Below are positions 1-12,700 of a stretch of DNA of 64,000 nucleotides, one piece after another (position 1 is the first letter of the stretch; every line of letters starts with the position of its first letter). The translations under genes were made by a program, and so were the position numbers. The stretch covers positions 18,051,001 through 18,115,000 of the forward strand of contig NC_079885.1 in NCBI RefSeq assembly GCF_029227915.1, given 5' to 3'. A model generated the notes under the pieces. The model made no database searches. It saw only the letters and a program-made list of their open reading frames with translations, and was not told where the DNA came from. This stretch comes from Hydractinia symbiolongicarpus (lineage: Eukaryota; Cnidaria; Hydrozoa; Anthoathecata; Hydractiniidae).

Positions 1-1121
1 AAGATGTTTTCGGTTTTATGAATTTTTTTAAAAGTTGGACATGTTCAACTTTTGCTAAGTTTTTTCTATTGAAATTAACAGAATGATTAATGGACTATTG
101 TTTAAACTAAAGATTTGAGCCTATTTTTTCGGTTTCTAATCATAACCGCTTTTTTTTCTACCATTACCCCTGCTTATTTTATAGCAATAACCGCAACGGA
201 AGAATTACGTGTTTCTTCTTTGGTATTTATTGTGAAAAGAGAATTTTTAAAAAAACTTGTACATTTTATGTTAACGTGTAGACAGGTGTATTACCTGCAA
301 CTAAACTTCAAGTTTTTCCTTACAACTAAACGGTCCGTTCTAACTTACCGTGTATTTTAGCCTTTACTCTTTGAGAATTGACTTAATTGCATGAGAAAAA
401 AATTTTCCAACATTCTTGCAAATTTATTTTTCTCAGCCATTTGTGACATTGTAATTTGTGAAAGTATATATGTACGAAAATTACCTCAAACCGTTTTAAA
501 TGTTTTCAAAACTAATTACGCTTAATTTTTTACGAGTGCATAAATTAAGCAACAGCTAATTACAGGTGTTGCTCAACATCAAAGTCACAGCATCAAAGTT
601 GAGAGGTTGAAGCCACTTCTTTTTCCTTTGTGTAGTAAAATAATTTATGGCTGAAAATTATGGAAATATAAGTTTGATTTATTCCAATCTTTGCTTTGCA
701 TTTCATTTGTTTTCGCAACCAAGGTTGTGCTTGTTTCACAAAGTTTTCTCTCCTCTCAAATGCGGTTATACCCTAATTGTTTCCAATTTGAAAAACGAAT
801 GCGCCACCTTGAGTGTATAGGTTTTGGTGGTCAACGTCGTGGCGCGTGGACTTGTGGTTATGGAGTTCGCTTCGTAATCACAACGTCCGTGGTTCGGTCA
901 TCAGTGCGGGCATTTTTAGCAATTGCCTTTACCACCGCTACGGGTCAACCCATGCCATGTGAGGAAAATTGGGTAGGCCATACCGCTGTATACTTAATGT
1001 ATACATTCAGAATACAGGACTCGCATCGGTGACAGTGTTTCCAACATTGAAGTGGAATAATAACAATAACAATAATAATAATAATAATGAGAGTCTTACG
1101 TGTCAAAAATATTTTCTTCAG
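1..1121 (+). other. Intron of the kinesin gene (no exon recognised)
   Basis: This stretch precedes the first kinesin exon I can recognise and is probably intron, because the gene's motor-domain exons are not in the window. It contains a SINE-like segment (about 820-1091) and otherwise AT-rich sequence with no codable homology that I can see. Confidence 0.5.
820..1091 (+). mobile_element. tRNA-derived SINE-like repeat with AAT-rich tail
   Basis: The segment has a tRNA-like A-box region (around GTGGTTATGGAG), a B-box-like GGTTCGGTC, a body, and a 3' tail of AAT/AAC triplets at 1057-1091. The body stretch around CCATGTGAGGAAAATTGGGT recurs, slightly diverged, at about 13270-13300, which supports an interspersed family. 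Head, body and simple-repeat tail are the usual architecture of tRNA-derived SINEs. The exact 5' boundary is not clear. Confidence 0.55.
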
Positions 1122-4100
1122 ATCAAGCTCTTGCGCAAGAACAAGTGTTAGAGTTGCTACCTATGGTTAGTGAAGTGAATGCAATGAGTGAAGAATTAGA
1201 CAAGAAAATGTAAGTATATTTTTATGAGGTCTCTTTTGTTTAATTTACTGTTGAATTAAATCCTCCTTTAAATATTATGTACGTTTGAATCCATGAAGAA
1301 GACGCCTAAAGAAAATACCTATTACCATTTAAATGGATTTTGAATCTATATTATAATACTCAATGTGATCCAACGATGGTAGCTGTTAGTAGCAACAGGC
1401 AGATTCCTGTGGATTTTACCGATTGATGAATTTCCACAGTCTTACGACTAGTGTTTTAAAATTTGCTTGTGAACGTTACTTTTGAAATCACCTTAAACAT
1501 TCTCAATAAAATGTGAAATTTCTTTTAATTAGACTTTAAAGCCTCTTTACAATACTAACGCTCGTCAGCATGGATTCATCTGGCAATAATAAACACTTAT
1601 TTTTATGACATTAATCTTAGTGCTGTTGAGCAAGCTACTTTATATTATTGATCTTTGTGATTTTTTATGCAAAATTGGTGCATATAACTATTTTTGAGTT
1701 TAGGTCTTTCGAGGTGATTTTAATCTCAGCTGCTGCGCAAGGTGGTGGTGCTGACAAGGGAACCAAGTAAGTTTTGTATGTGTGATGTATAATGCATGTT
1801 TTTTTTAAGAACAACACAAACTTCAAAAAAAAAGTGTTACTAAAAGTTCTCTCGTTCTTTTAAACTTACTCATGACCAACCTACTGTTTTCTGTAATTCA
1901 TACAAGTTTCTTACAAAAAGAAACCATATGGGAACACCGTAATTTAGTTCAGTTGCAACACAAAAACGTTAACAGTGCGTGAGAAATGTAAAACAACAAT
2001 TGCTACACAGGATAAGGACTGCGTTGCTCCTTAAACTGTCAGAACGCAGATATTGATTTCAGGCTTAATGAAAGCGCAAAAAATGAAGTACTAATACCTA
2101 GTTTTTTTAACATGGAAAAAAATAATAGGTAACCAGCTTTTTCTTTGTTTCCAAGCTATTTGAAACATCGTATGTGCGTTATATTGCTAGGGTGAGTGTG
2201 AAGATGAAGAACTTGTTGAACGATAACGTTTGGTTGTGGGATCGTGGTAAATTTACAAACAGACGGTACTTGATGCAGGTGAGGAGATTTTTTTTTTCTC
2301 TTGCCAAAAGGAGGAGCGATATTCTAGCCTTTCTAAATCAATAATATAGAACTTGACCGGAAAACATTGACAATTTTTAGTCAGTTACTTTTTAATGGTT
2401 TCTCGTTGGAGGGGTGGTTACTACCATTCCAACACACTAAGACAAGGTTTTCAGGGCAAGGTCATTTTTTGTATCACACTAAATTACTGGCGAGAAGTGC
2501 TACGTCAATTTTCACAACAGGTGAATGTGGAATTACAAAGCTTAAACTTTTTAAAACCCTCAAACCCTTTTTGTCGAAATATCCTCCAAATTGTGTGAGA
2601 AATTATCTAAAGTTCTTAACTCTTCCAGCGCGTAGCATTTTTTGACAACCCTGCAAACTGGAACTGTTTTCATAATTTAGAATAACATAACTCGTAAATA
2701 AATATAAAATAAAAAAGCTCTTTTTTTTGAGTCACAAAATTTATAAGGGTTTTGAAAAAAATGGCTAAGAAGTTTTGCCGTTGTAAAGTCGTTAAAACCT
2801 AAATTGCGCCTTATAAAAGATCCAAAATTTAGAAAAAAAGAATTTCACTAGCAAGTGTGCTTCGCCTTGTTTGTGAACGATGCACCTCGTTTAACTACCT
2901 TTTAATTCCATGAACTTGTTCCTATAAATTCATGACTTGCTAAGTCAACAGAACACCTAAAGTATAAGAAAATAATTGAATGCACACAAAGAAGCAGTAA
3001 CTTCGGACAAACTATGAAGCAAGAAAAACTAATGATAAAATAATATAAAATGAAAGATTAAAATCTTTGTCGTGGTAACATTCAAATTCTGTTGATACTT
3101 CTTATAGGATATCTATCAACGGTTTTTGGATGGTGAAGATGTAAAAAAAATCAAGAAAGATGACGATCCATTCTGGGAACCTCCCGAAGATGTTCTAATC
3201 GGCACCGCTAATGTGTTTTTGCAAAGTTTGTCGTATGCTTTAGATTTTGATGATAAGCTAGCTGTGACAGATTACAAGGTGCTTTTTAGATCTCTTGTTG
3301 TTGTTGTTGTCATTGTTGTTGTTGTTGTCGTCGTCGTCGTCGCTATTGTCGTCAATGTTGTTGGTGTTGTATTCAATAATAATACTTGTTTGTTTTTTAC
3401 ATATTACAGTTTTTACCCACAAGACTTGTGTCGGTCACACTTGTTCGGTTGAAAACTACGTGTCAAAATTATAATAAATATGTTTATAATTATGTTATAT
3501 AATTATATGTTTATAATTATAATAAATTATGTTTGTATTTTGTTTAGGGTTCGGAAGAAGGTAGTCTGGTCATCAATGTTGCACCCTGTACACAGCAAGG
3601 TAAACCTTTGGATGAAGACTATTTTGTGGAAGAACCGAAGGATCTTATTGGCAAACCTTACCACTTTAAGGTAATTTAATAGTTTCCGATTTGCAATCAG
3701 CATGGTTTAGTCTTCTCTAAGCGTAAGCTGCCACTAGCTTATGCATTGCATTGTTACAAACCTTTGTGACCTCTCTGTAAAAGCGTAGCCTATTGACGTT
3801 TATTTCTTAATGTTAGGGCTAATTCTGCAAGGATGTTATACTTCCTGTAGTCTAATTGCTTACTAAGTTGGTATAAAAATATATCTGCAAGTCTGTTTGC
3901 GAGTGTTATATAAGCGAGTGGTTTTGTTTATCTTCTTACCATAGAGACCACTTTAACATAAATTATTTAAGTATTTTTGCTTCATTTCCCCAACCTTTTT
4001 ATTTTTGCACCCATATATTTTTTTCCTGTTTCATGTAATGTTGTCTTTAATTTTCACGAAGATCAGTCCGAGAAATTATTTCTTTTTTGATATAATGTAC

Positions 4101-7100
4101 TTTTTTCATAAATTTAACGAAAGCTCTCTCACACACATGTTTTCCTTGATTGGTTAACAAAAATAAAATAAGGATAGTACTGATAAGATTCACTCGCCTA
4201 ATTTGATTAAAGATCACATTCCACTTTATGGTATGAACGAAAAGTGAAAAGCGAAAATGAAAAGTGGAAACGGAATTTCTATTCTCTATTAAACAAACTC
4301 TGATGCTACTTTCTCTCCTTTGAAGACAACTAATCACAAACAAGTTAATTTCCTTCCGTTAATTTTTCTGAGCGCGAAAATTTAAGGGGAAATGTAAATG
4401 ACGCGGATTTTAGATATATATATTTTTCGCCTCTTTTTTTCAACATGTGTTCGTGTTTTGTGTAAGTTTTGTTTTCGCTGTAATTTTGCAGGTGACGATT
4501 CGCAATGCTGAGGTTCAAAAGAGCAGATACAGCCACGGACTGTATGTGAAATTCAAAAGCTACGGTGAAACAAAGGAAGCAGAAACGCCTGTAAAAGCCA
4601 ACACTTTATCGCCTGAGTTTAATTTCTCAAAAATATTTTCCATACCAGCTATTGGTGAGGACCATCTACAATGGTTTGAGTTTGGTAATTTGTCCTTCAA
4701 CTTGTATGGCAAACAGAACGATAAAGTCACTGATCAACGTTTAGCAAAAATGACAACGAAGGTGAGTGGTCTCTTTAATATCTCTAAATTATCTCTTGCA
4801 TATCTCTAAATTATCTCTTGCATATCTCTATATCGGTTCTGATGTTCGTTAAAAATTTCTATTTCTTTGTGTTTGGTCAATCAATTTGGACGACATCTGT
4901 AGTAGTAATATTTTTCTTTCCTTCTGTACCTCTCTACCACCATAATCTACAGTCTGTAACTTTGAGGATGAATAATAAATTACGATTCAGATATAGCGAT
5001 GTCAATAAGATAGATAATAACAAATAGAGCAAAAAACAGAAAGTAATTTCAAAAATACCACCCTTAGGATTTCCACGTCTCCTAAAAATCCTAAAAATGT
5101 GAAATCCTTTTTAAATCTCCTAATTTTTTTGGGAACATCCATTTGTCAAACTAAATTTTTGTAATCAGTATTTCTTTTTGTGGAATATAGTCCAAAATAT
5201 TTATATTTTGCGTCAGCTAATGTGGAAATGAAATCTGCTTAATCTAATTTGTCTGTCTTGTTCAATTTTTGTATGTGTTTTCCCTCTAATAAAAAATCTC
5301 CTCAAGTAGTTTTTACTCTCCCTGTGCAAAAATATTATACTTTATATTTAATACGAACAACGTATACTCCTAAATTTTATTCTCGCTCAAAGTTTGTAAA
5401 ATATTCATAACATGTGTTTATATTCGGGACATTTATAGCGCCCAGTTTTTTTATGTAAATTAGTTTAGTTTCTAGATCTCTAATTAGTTGCGAATAAAAT
5501 ATTGAAGTGAACGCACGTGTTCGGTTCTTCGTGTCCGAGTATTAAAATCCCAGCAAGTTATACAAAGTTAGTCAATAAAACTTATTTGGCAGTAAGTTTG
5601 ACCAGAACGGTGATTGATGAACTTGTTATTTAGTCTGTGAATTCCGAGAGAAATAGGAAATAGCATATTTTGGTAGCTTTTTTAAATAATACAAGGCTAA
5701 AAATAATAGAGCGAATATTGTTCCTGCAGAGGTGAAGGAATCGTTTTACCCTTCCCTCCAATAATGTAATGAAGGATTGTTATTGTTTATGTCAAAATAA
5801 GAACAGATGAATGATGCTCTTCTGTTCTTCTTTAAGGAACTTCGTCAGAAGGAGCAGATTCAAAACAATAAGTTAGCAGCCAAGCAAGCTACGTTTCGCG
5901 ATAAAAGTTTCGGTGAAATTGGCCAGTTGAAATCTGAAGTGATTTTATACAAACGTCGATACGAACGAATGTTGCAGAAGGAGAAACGAATACAGGTAAA
6001 CCTGGTTGTATTCCCATATTTACGATTTTTGGATATATCAAATTTTTGTTTCAAAATGGAGCAGATTGCAAGAAACAGCAATGCAACTTGAACAAATTTA
6101 TCAGTAAGCAACAATGAGCATGATCTACACTTTTCCCCATATTATTTCTGATTTAGAACTTGGTGGAAGAGTGGGGTAAGAAACCCGAGAAGGACTTCGA
6201 TGCTTTCCATCGAGCAATTCATGCTGCTGCGTTTTACGAGAGAGGACGATTGAAGTACAAAGTAAATCTTCTACAATCAGTAAGTATTATTCATAATGAC
6301 ATTTAGTTAGAGATGTTGCAAGAGTTTACATCTCTAACAAACTATACTTCAATGTTGCAAGAGTTTACATCTCTAACAAACTATTCTTCAATGTTGCAAG
6401 GGTTTACATCTCTAACAAACTATACTTCAATGTTACAAGGGTTTACATCTCTAACAAACTATACTTCAATGTTACAAGAGTTTACATCTCTAAGAAACTA
6501 TACTTAAATGTTGCAAGAGTTTACATCTCTAACAAAGTATACTTCAATGTTGCAAGAGTTTACATCTCTAACAAAGTATACTTCAATGTTACAAGAGTTT
6601 ACATCTCTAACAAAGTATACTTCAATGTTGCAAGAGTTTACATCTCTAACAAACTATACTTCAATGTTGCAAGAGTTTACATCTCTAAGAAACTATACTT
6701 CAATGTTGCAAGAGTTTACATCTCTAACAAACTATACTTCAATGTTACAAGAGTTTACATCTCTAACAAACTATACTTTTTTTAAAAACACAAATATATT
6801 TGAAATTCTTGAAGACGATGAGCAGAAGGATAATGTTTAAAAAATACATATTTTATTTGATATTCGATTTTGATGCTGTGTTATGATATACTCTTTTTTG
6901 TGAGAAGTTTTAATCGCAAAAATAAGTTTCGCATAATGCGCCAATGTCACAAAAAATCGTAACAGTTCACGGATATTTTGAGTAGGTTTAGTAGCACCTT
7001 GATTTTCTTAAGAATTTGCGCCATCTTTTCGAAGCATATAGAAAATTTTACTGTTTTAAATATGTCGTCAATGTCAAGGTTCTTGTAGGCCAACCTAGTG

Positions 7101-7271
7101 TTCGGTGTAAATCATGAAATTGAAACTGATACCCCATTTTGCTCTCCTCTAAAAACACCTTTTTTATTTTAGTACCTAAAAAATCAGCCGGACGCGACGA
7201 AGAACGGGGGTAAGATTAAAACGGACGATGTGAAAGTTCCAAGTGGAAGTAAAGCGTGTAGTGTCATGTGA
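1122..7271 (+). CDS. KIF28: KIF28-like kinesin-3, C-terminal half (5' truncated by the window)
   Basis: Nine exons join in frame: 1122-1209, 1704-1766, 2191-2278, 3108-3278, 3548-3670, 4492-4761, 5837-5995, 6157-6279 and 7173-7271 (TGA at 7269-7271). They give about 394 residues. The exon at 3108-3278 carries DPFWEPPEDVLIGTANVFLQ, the signature of the conserved region behind the FHA domain in KIF1/KIF28-type kinesin-3 motors. The motor and FHA domains must lie left of the window. The 5837-6279 exons encode a charged, coiled-coil-like stretch (ELRQKEQIQ, EVILYKRRYERML). Kinesin-3 proteins move cargo toward microtubule plus ends; the cargo here is unknown. The protein ends in Cys-Ser-Val-Met, which fits a CaaX prenylation box. 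KIF28 is preferred over KIF1 because no C-terminal PH domain follows. Family call is firm; orthology is likely. Confidence 0.85.
3296..3356 (+). repeat. GTT/GTC trinucleotide microsatellite
   Basis: An imperfect run of GTT then GTC triplets begins 17 bases after the donor of the 3108-3278 exon. Read through, it would encode a run of valines, but it lies in the intron. Confidence 0.8.
4789..4832 (+). repeat. Tandem duplication of a 22-bp unit
   Basis: The unit TATCTCTAAATTATCTCTTG plus CA is repeated back to back just inside the intron that follows the 4492-4761 exon. Confidence 0.7.
6313..6776 (+). repeat. 39-bp minisatellite, about 12 copies
   Basis: Twelve nearly identical 39-bp units lie in the last intron of the kinesin gene. 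The period is a multiple of three, so each unit reads as the same 13 residues (MLQEFTSLTNYTS), with one copy interrupted by TAA at 6505-6507. The acceptor of the last kinesin exon lies downstream at 7171-7172, so the array is most simply intronic and not coding. Confidence 0.9.
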
Positions 7272-7378
7272 TCCAATCGATCTTGAAGAAGAGTTGTATG
7301 GGCCTGTATATATTTTTGTACGAAAGACAAAAGTTGTTCTTTAAAAAAGGTAAAAGGGTCAAGTTGCGTAGTAAAATT

Positions 7379-7384
7379 AATAAA
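7379..7384 (+). promoter_or_regulatory. Candidate polyadenylation signal of the kinesin gene
   Basis: AATAAA occurs about 110 bases after the kinesin stop codon. The site is plausible by position only. Confidence 0.4.
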
Positions 7385-9715
7385 AAGAAAAAAGAATAAA
7401 TCTACCAGATTAATTATCATGTTTGTTGGTCAGGCTTTTTGAAAGAATGTATTTTATGACGTTCCGTTAGAAAAAATGATCCCTGGAAACGAGGTTGATT
7501 TCTCATAAAGAGTGACTATCTGTTACTTAGCTCAGTGTTTTCATGTAAGTTGCACATAGAATCATAAGAAAATTGTTGAATTATTTTTTCACTTCATATG
7601 TATTTTTAAAAGGATGATTTTTTAAAAAAGGTTATAAAATTTGTAGCACTGAAAGTGTGGAGAAGTAATATATTGTTTCGTTTCCAATCTTCTCTTCATT
7701 TAAGTTTAACTTATTTGGTGAAAAGAGGTATGGAAATGGAAATGATTTTTGTAATTTATTTATATACTTATATGATTTTTACAGTGATTTTATACCAGAT
7801 GATTTGCAAGGATCTTGATTGATAGATTACTCATTTCGTGTTTTTTCTGACAAGGAACAAAAACAAGTCCACAGTGCTCTTTTTTGTGTCATTCTGATGA
7901 AAAACCAAAAAGCATTGGGAACAAGGTTGTAATGATAACATATTCTTCTGCTTAACTATGTTTTTAAGGTCGACATCTTGACAGGATTAATATTCGGTTG
8001 GTTTTTCAGTATACTAAATATTTGTAAAAGTACCTGCTAAAGGAGATTCCTTCGGTGTGACGAACTTTCTATGTATTGTCATTTTCATCATGTAGTTTCA
8101 TGTGCGCTGCTCTTCTTGTATCTTGTATATTATAATACCCGTATACGTCTGTCTGTCTGTCTGTGGATTTTCCACGGGCTAACGACTAATCCTACTAGAA
8201 TTTTAGACAGCAAATCGTCAGCTGTAGTTCCTTGAGCTGAGTCTCAGCGTTGCAGTGTAAACGGACATATCTGTCTTGCTAGCAGGCGCCGTGCATTGGA
8301 CCACATTTACAAACACTTTTAAGGTCTTTTAACTATTGCCATATTTTATGATTTTAAAGTGCGCGTGCGCACACATTCACAGAAAAAATCATACGTAGTC
8401 ATTGGTAAACGTAAAAAACAAATAAAATTCAAGGCATGTTGTACAAGCATTCAAACTTGCAAAAAGTAAACTTTCTAGCTTAAAATTCATAATGGCCACA
8501 CAGCAGATGTGATTTCTTCTGGGTGTATTCAGTTCTTGGGCTAGGAAGAAACAGAGTGAGTGACACTTCGCTTATGTAATGGGTGGCAAAGAAAAACAGG
8601 CAAAAAGATTAAACCACGAGTCGCTACAAACAATAGAGTATACCGGGAAATACAAAAAAACTTCCTCGGCGCTTGAATTTTAAAAGGACAATTTAATGAC
8701 GAAGAAAAAGCAAGCATAATGTCATTATGATCCCTGAAAAAGATGTACCATCTGACATCACAACTTCATAGTGTGATATTTTTTATGCTTTCGTGTAACA
8801 AAATGTAAATTTTCAAAAATCCAGCGAATAGACCGTTTAGGAATAAAAATCAGGCTGGCTCTCACTTTTCGTCGCACCCCTTTGATACGAGGATCGAAGC
8901 CTTACACTAATAACAAAAAATTGCGACAGAAATATTTTTGAATGAGCAAAAAATGTTTGAATTCGTGATAATGACGTTATTTAGTGTTCGAGAAGGAAAA
9001 AAAACTGTTTGATCGAAATAATTCAATAACTCAATACAATAGGAAATCTTATGATAAAACTACTACAGATTTGTTTTTTCAGAAGATCAAATGACCTCAT
9101 TTATTTGTTAGATAATGGAAAATTCCAGTTTTTCTTTTTCTGCAACATTTTTCCCACTAAGAATTTTCTACCAGCTGTTTAAGTTAGATGTTTATCATTT
9201 ATAACAGGTATTTGTGCTAAATTTATTCTTTTGAAGTGAATGTGGCGCCCTATTGACGAATTACGAGTTGCGCGCTATTTTTTCACACTATTTTGAAAAT
9301 AAAGACAACTGTTAACAGTTACGACGAAGTTACAATTTTTAATGTTCACACTGTCGCTTAAAACTGTCGTAAGGGTTGTGGTGGTTGTAGCATTACGTAA
9401 GGTTACGATGATAAGTGAAAACCAGCCTTTAAAACATAACAATTGACATCTAGTTATAAAATAAAAATATCTTTTCTGACTCAATACACTACATCATTGA
9501 TTCTTAAATAAAATAGCTAGGATGAAGGAGAAGCAACATAGCCGAAATATGTCGAGATGTGTACATGTGAAAAAAATTAGAATGCTTGAAATTTAGACTA
9601 AAGTAAGTTCCACTTTTGATTATTGTTACTTTGGAGAGAAACTAAGGATGCTTTCAAGAAAAGAGTAAGCTTAGCATTTGATTGTTATTTGTTTGCAGGG
9701 AATCTAACGATGCTT
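7385..9715. other. Spacer between convergent kinesin and cytochrome b5 genes
   Basis: There is no recognisable gene here. The spacer holds a GTCT microsatellite at about 8145-8163. The flanking segment (about 8128-8200, CCACGGGCTAACGACTAATCC) has a diverged relative at about 54765-54900, suggesting an old interspersed repeat. The two neighbouring genes both end into this spacer. Confidence 0.5.
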
Positions 9716-12700
9716 TCAAGATTTATTTATAAAGATATAGTATCCAACAGCCACACCAACGGCTAAGAGTGAAACAGCTACCAAGATCGTGGATAAACTA
9801 AAAAGCAAGAGGACGAAAGTTATAACAGACAGAATGTACCGACAACCAAATGTCCATTGCCCAGTGTTTTTATAAGGCTTATAAAAAAACAACAAAAAAT
9901 AATTTGTTATAAACTTTTAATAAGCCTCGTACATGGGTCAAAGATTCACATGTAGTGTCTATTGACATGTATTGTTTTCCGAATAGATTTGATTCGTCCA
10001 ACACTCTAAATTAAGTGACCCCCTGAATTTAACGCAATGGAAGTCTACACAACTTACTTCGAGTTTGAGTCAATTGAAGGTGCTTTTGAAACCTGAAAGA
10101 AAAAAAGCAATACATTAACAAGAATATGCAGCAAAATACAAGAGGATTGCCAACAGGTTGTAATTTATACGCTTGTAAAGGTTTAGATATTTTTCTTGAA
10201 AAATAGCAAAATTCATTTCTATACTACGTATTGGGTAGGTACATGCGTTTAAGGCCTATTTTCTGTACAAGCTTTATTAACAACCTATGGAAACCATGCC
10301 ATTTTAAGAATAAAAAATTACAGAAGAAGAAACACATTAGAGGCAAACTAGGCAAAATTTGCACACTCAAAAATGTTTGTCACATTACTGATAAATTCTA
10401 CACAAAGCATTCGTTAAATCATTGCGTTGGCAAAAAGTTACCCGATTTTAACTCCTTTCTTATGATTGTGCATTCAAGAGAGTCAAATATCGCAAGGTTC
10501 TCGCAGTCAACCCCTCAACTCATCTTCCCCACAAAAATTAATGTCCTGAAGTACTGACAATCGTTTCTTTTAAAAATGCTGCCCTTTCTGACAGAACAGA
10601 TAATCCAGTTTATATTGACCGCAAACAAATAGTTAATCATGAAACTTCTCATGGGAAAAACTGGCATTTTTACAAGAAACGAAAATTTACAAAGGAGATT
10701 CGTGAAGTCCTACCTTCACATAGAAACACATACCTTTGGGGTAGGTTTTGAGTCAACTCTGTCTTTCTAAAAATATAAGAATAAATAGAAAAAATTAGCC
10801 ATCCAATTTTTTGAGCTAAAATCTTTATATTTTTAAATTTACTTCCCCACTTTGTCATATCGTTATGGTTGATGAACTAGCTGACTGTTCAAGGAAGAAA
10901 AATGCAAAATATATATACATAGCAGGAAAAAAACAAAGGATGAAGTATATACAAGCTGAAGATATCTTATCCTAACTTTTATAATACGACCAAATTTTCT
11001 TGACACTGTCTATGTTTTCAAAATTGCTGACAGAGTAGACACACTTAGTTAATAAAAACCTGCAGCGATATAAACTAAAATAGCAATAACATTTTTACTT
11101 CATCTAGTTCTGCAATGTAGTATTGTTCCAAAAGTTCTCGTGCATCTGTTGAGTGGCCAGTTTCTTCAAAAGGTGCTGTCGCATTTCCTCCTATAAAAAC
11201 AACAGTATCATTCATTCATTCTTCCTTCATTCACTTATTTACATTATTGGTTATGCTTTTGCCTGCATGTTTGCTTTTTGTGAAAACTCATCCTCTGCTT
11301 ATACTTTCCTAAAACATTTATTTATCCATACACTAAATTTTTTTATCTTCTTTCCACCAAGCTTAGCATATGCTTAATTTTGAAGCCTCGTCACATGGTC
11401 ATATAAAGACCTAATGGCAAAAGGTTATATTTTGTACAACAACAAGTATTACCAGCAACTTCCAACAAAACTTCTTCACCACCAGGATGCTAAAAAAATT
11501 ATAAATTTGTAATAAGCACGTGTTTGTATAAGAAATTGTGTGGTTTATTAAAATCAAAACAAAAAAATTTAGTGAAACAAAAGCAAGAGGTTTGACAATA
11601 CATTGTTAAATTTTTAAATAACAATAATTTTTGTTTGGTTTGAGTTACTCCCACTCATTTCAACTACAAAATAATTACATTTGATTGCTGTACAGTCTAT
11701 GTACAGCAATGCTAGAAGTCGTGTCAAGATTAACGATTCACTTACTGATGAATTTAGTGTAAATGTTGGTGTACATCAGGGTTCTGTACTTAGTCCTTTG
11801 TTGTTTGTTCTAGCCTTAGAAGCACTGTCGATGGAGTTCAGAACAGGTTGTCCATGGGAGTTATTGTATGCAGATGATTTGGTTCTCATAGCAGAGTCGA
11901 TAGAAGAATTGGTTGAAAAGTTTGAGAAGTGGAAGAAAGGACTAGAAGAGAAAAGGCTAAGGGTGAACACAGCAAAGTCTAAAGTCATGATTAGTAGCAT
12001 TGCAAGGCCACTTTCCAACCTTGTAGTTGAAAAGTGGCCTTGTGGAGTTTGCAGGAAAGGGGTTGTTAGTAACTCAATTTTTAGTCAGACTTGTGTAAGA
12101 AGTGTTATGTTGAAGAAGTGTTATGTTGTACGGTAGTGAGACATGGCACTGAAGCAGGAAAATCTTGACCGTTTAGAAAGGAATGATATGAGAATAGTTA
12201 GGTGGATGTGTAATGCCAGTCTGAGAGACAGAAAGAGTTCAGATGAGCTAAGAAGCAGGCTAAGTCTCCGTAGAATTAAAGATGTTATCCAGATAAGAAG
12301 ATTGAATTGGCTGGGCACTTGGAAAGAATGGAGGAGGATAATTGGGTAAGAAAGTGTAGAGACTTGATAGTTCCTGGGGCAAAGCCCAGAGGCAGACCGA
12401 GAAAGACTTGGCAGGAGGTTATAAGAACAGACTTGATACAGAGGAAGTTGAGTTTAGATCTAACACAGTCTAGATCAGATTGGAAGAGGGTCATTAATAT
12501 ACCCCGTCCAACCTATGCTAGCATGGAAAACGGACGTTAAGCCGAGAATGATGAATGAATGATGATGATTTCAGTAAGTTAAGCCATTATTACTAACTAA
12601 AATCATTCACGCTACAGAAATACCATAGTACCATTTTATTCGTAATAATAGATGACTTGCTATCTTGATAATTTTTTTGTTTTTATTTTTTGGCAGGCAA

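Noticed and set aside
6313-6840. Reading frames of 64 and 110 residues made of a repeated 13-residue unit, as a repeat protein gene
   Set aside because: They are explained by a 39-bp minisatellite in a spliced intron of the kinesin gene, and one unit contains a stop.
10231-10557. A 108-residue frame in a cytochrome b5 intron
   Set aside because: It is antisense to the gene, has no recognisable similarity, and its Lys/Phe-rich composition follows from AT-rich sequence.
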